NCBI GenBank assembly: GCA_047639575.1
Contig: JBLIOB010000246.1
Span: 1 to 6,489, forward strand
Source: JBLIOB01 sp047639575
Lineage (GTDB): Bacteria > Bacteroidota > Bacteroidia > Flavobacteriales_D > Parvicellaceae
DNA length: 6,489 nt
Direction of reading: 5' to 3'
A model generated the notes under the pieces. That model saw only the letters and a program-made list of their open reading frames with translations, did no database searches and was not told the origin of the DNA. Below, piece by piece: positions 5,563-6,489 of the stretch (position 1 is the stretch's first letter; each line of letters opens with the position of its first letter). The position numbers and the translations under genes are program-made.

Positions 5563-6489
5563 TTAATAGTCCAATACGTACGCAAAAATTAGCGGAGCAA
5601 CGATTGTCGCATCACTTTCTACGATAAATTTTGGTGTATCGATATCCAATTTTCCCCATGTAATTTTCTCGTTGGGAACAGCTCCAGAATAAGAACCGTA
5701 ACTGGTGGTAGAATCTGAAATCTGGCAGAAATAACTCCAAAATGGGGTGTTGGTCCGTTCCATGTCCTGATACAACATAGGTACTACACAAATAGGAAAA
5801 TCGCCAGCAATACCACCTCCTATCTGAAAAAATCCAATGCCTTTGTTTTCTGCGTTCTCAGTGTACCAATCGGCTAAGAACGTCATGTACTCAATTCCAG
5901 ACTTCATCGTAGATGCTTTCAATTCTCCTTTGAGTACATACGAGGCGAAAATGTTACCCATGGTACTATCTTCCCATCCAGGAACTACCATGGGTAACTT
6001 CTTTTTTGCAGCAGTAATCATCCAGCTATTTGCTGGGTCGATCTCGTAGTATTGCTCCAAAACTCCGGACTCGATCAGCTGGTACATAAATTCATGAGGA
6101 AAGTAACGTTCTCCATTGTCTTCGGCTGTCTTCCAAATTTCAAAAATATGCTGTTGCAATCTTCTAAATGCCTCTTCTTCAGGAATACAAGTATCCGTTA
6201 CTCGATTCAACCCCCTTTCTAACAGATCCCATTCGTCTTTAGGAGTTAAGTCACGATAATTTGGTACACGCTCGTAATGGCTGTGGGCTACCAAATTCAT
6301 GAGGTCCTCTTCTAGGTTGGCCCCAGTGCAAGAGATGATATGTACTTTATCCTTTCGAATCATCTCCGCAAAAGAAATCCCGATTTCTGCTGTACTCATA
6401 GCACCAGCCAGAGACACGAGCATCTTTTTATTCTCGCTTAAGTGCTTTCTGTAGCCTTTAGCCGCATCTACTAAGGCAGCAGCGTTAAA
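5563..6489 (-). CDS. Deoxyhypusine-synthase-like enzyme, 5' end outside window
   Basis: The frame is open to the window edge. The 22 codons before the ATG at 6423 read FNAAALVDAAKGYRKHLSEN plus K-K, which is family sequence, so the start lies outside. The 308 visible residues cover most of a DHS-like protein. NAD-site segments are SLAGAMSTAE and SCTGANLEED near the N-terminus, GWEDSTMGN in the middle, and FFQIGGGIAGDF later. The catalytic lysine motif TWGKLD is intact (Lys codon 5650-5652), and the protein ends IFAYVLDY. Residues that help bind spermidine in human DHS are changed: the loop that in human reads FDGSDSGARPDEA is here SYGSYSGAVPNEK, so two Asp are Tyr, although the Glu is kept. 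The two His after the glycine-rich segment are absent. Bacteria lack eIF5A, so a role in polyamine synthesis, for example homospermidine formation by aminobutyl transfer, is more likely than hypusine formation; that is inference. Confidence 0.85.
   Translation of the reverse strand, partial: FNAAALVDAAKGYRKHLSENKKMLVSLAGAMSTAEIGISFAEMIRKDKVHIISCTGANLEEDLMNLVAHSHYERVPNYRDLTPKDEWDLLERGLNRVTDTCIPEEEAFRRLQQHIFEIWKTAEDNGERYFPHEFMYQLIESGVLEQYYEIDPANSWMITAAKKKLPMVVPGWEDSTMGNIFASYVLKGELKASTMKSGIEYMTFLADWYTENAENKGIGFFQIGGGIAGDFPICVVPMLYQDMERTNTPFWSYFCQISDSTTSYGSYSGAVPNEKITWGKLDIDTPKFIVESDATIVAPLIFAYVLDY

Noticed and set aside
5837..6049. Plus-strand 70-codon frame within the DHS-like gene
   Set aside because: It is antisense to strongly conserved enzyme sequence and shows no independent support.

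Overview
The window is AT-rich and looks like the chromosome of a member of the Bacteroidota (Cytophagales/Flavobacteriia type). The grounds are start sites without Shine-Dalgarno sequences, promoter elements resembling the Bacteroidota -7 box (TAnnTTTG), a short MscS channel, a DUF4056 protein and a bacterial deoxyhypusine-synthase-like gene. No rRNA, tRNA, CRISPR array or insertion sequence was seen.

Left part (1-2029). The 3' end of a universal stress protein (USP) gene is followed at once by a second USP-like gene that stops after its N-terminal half and appears to continue as frameshifted debris. Next come a small secreted acidic protein (1028-1393) with a good terminator, then about 640 bases without an intact gene. 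That gap holds, on the minus strand, a decayed C-terminus of a deoxyhypusine-synthase-like gene (1675-1804). The most striking regulatory feature is a pair of arrays of TTCAG half-sites repeated every 11 bp (827-870 and 1925-1980). Each ends exactly 20 bp (start of last repeat to TTTG) before a -7-like element, one ahead of the secreted protein and one ahead of a VOC-fold protein. This is the layout of a promoter activated by an OmpR/PhoB-type response regulator, so the two genes probably belong to one regulon.

Middle part (2030-4326). On the plus strand lie a VOC/glyoxalase-fold protein, a DinD-like protein and, 17 bp further on, a minimal MscS-type channel. The last two probably form an operon. 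A perfect 14-bp AT-rich palindrome lies 114 bp upstream of the DinD-like gene. About 320 bases without a convincing gene separate this block from the converging minus-strand genes.

Right part (4327-6489). On the minus strand are an exported DUF4056 protein of unknown function and, upstream of it, the deoxyhypusine-synthase-like enzyme, cut by the window edge. The enzyme keeps the catalytic lysine but has changed residues around the amine site, which fits a polyamine-forming enzyme rather than true hypusine synthesis.

The genes do not form one pathway. The best candidates for something undescribed are the paired helically phased arrays and the DinD-MscS pair; the decayed DHS-like relic about 4 kb from an intact homologue is the clearest sign of genome erosion.
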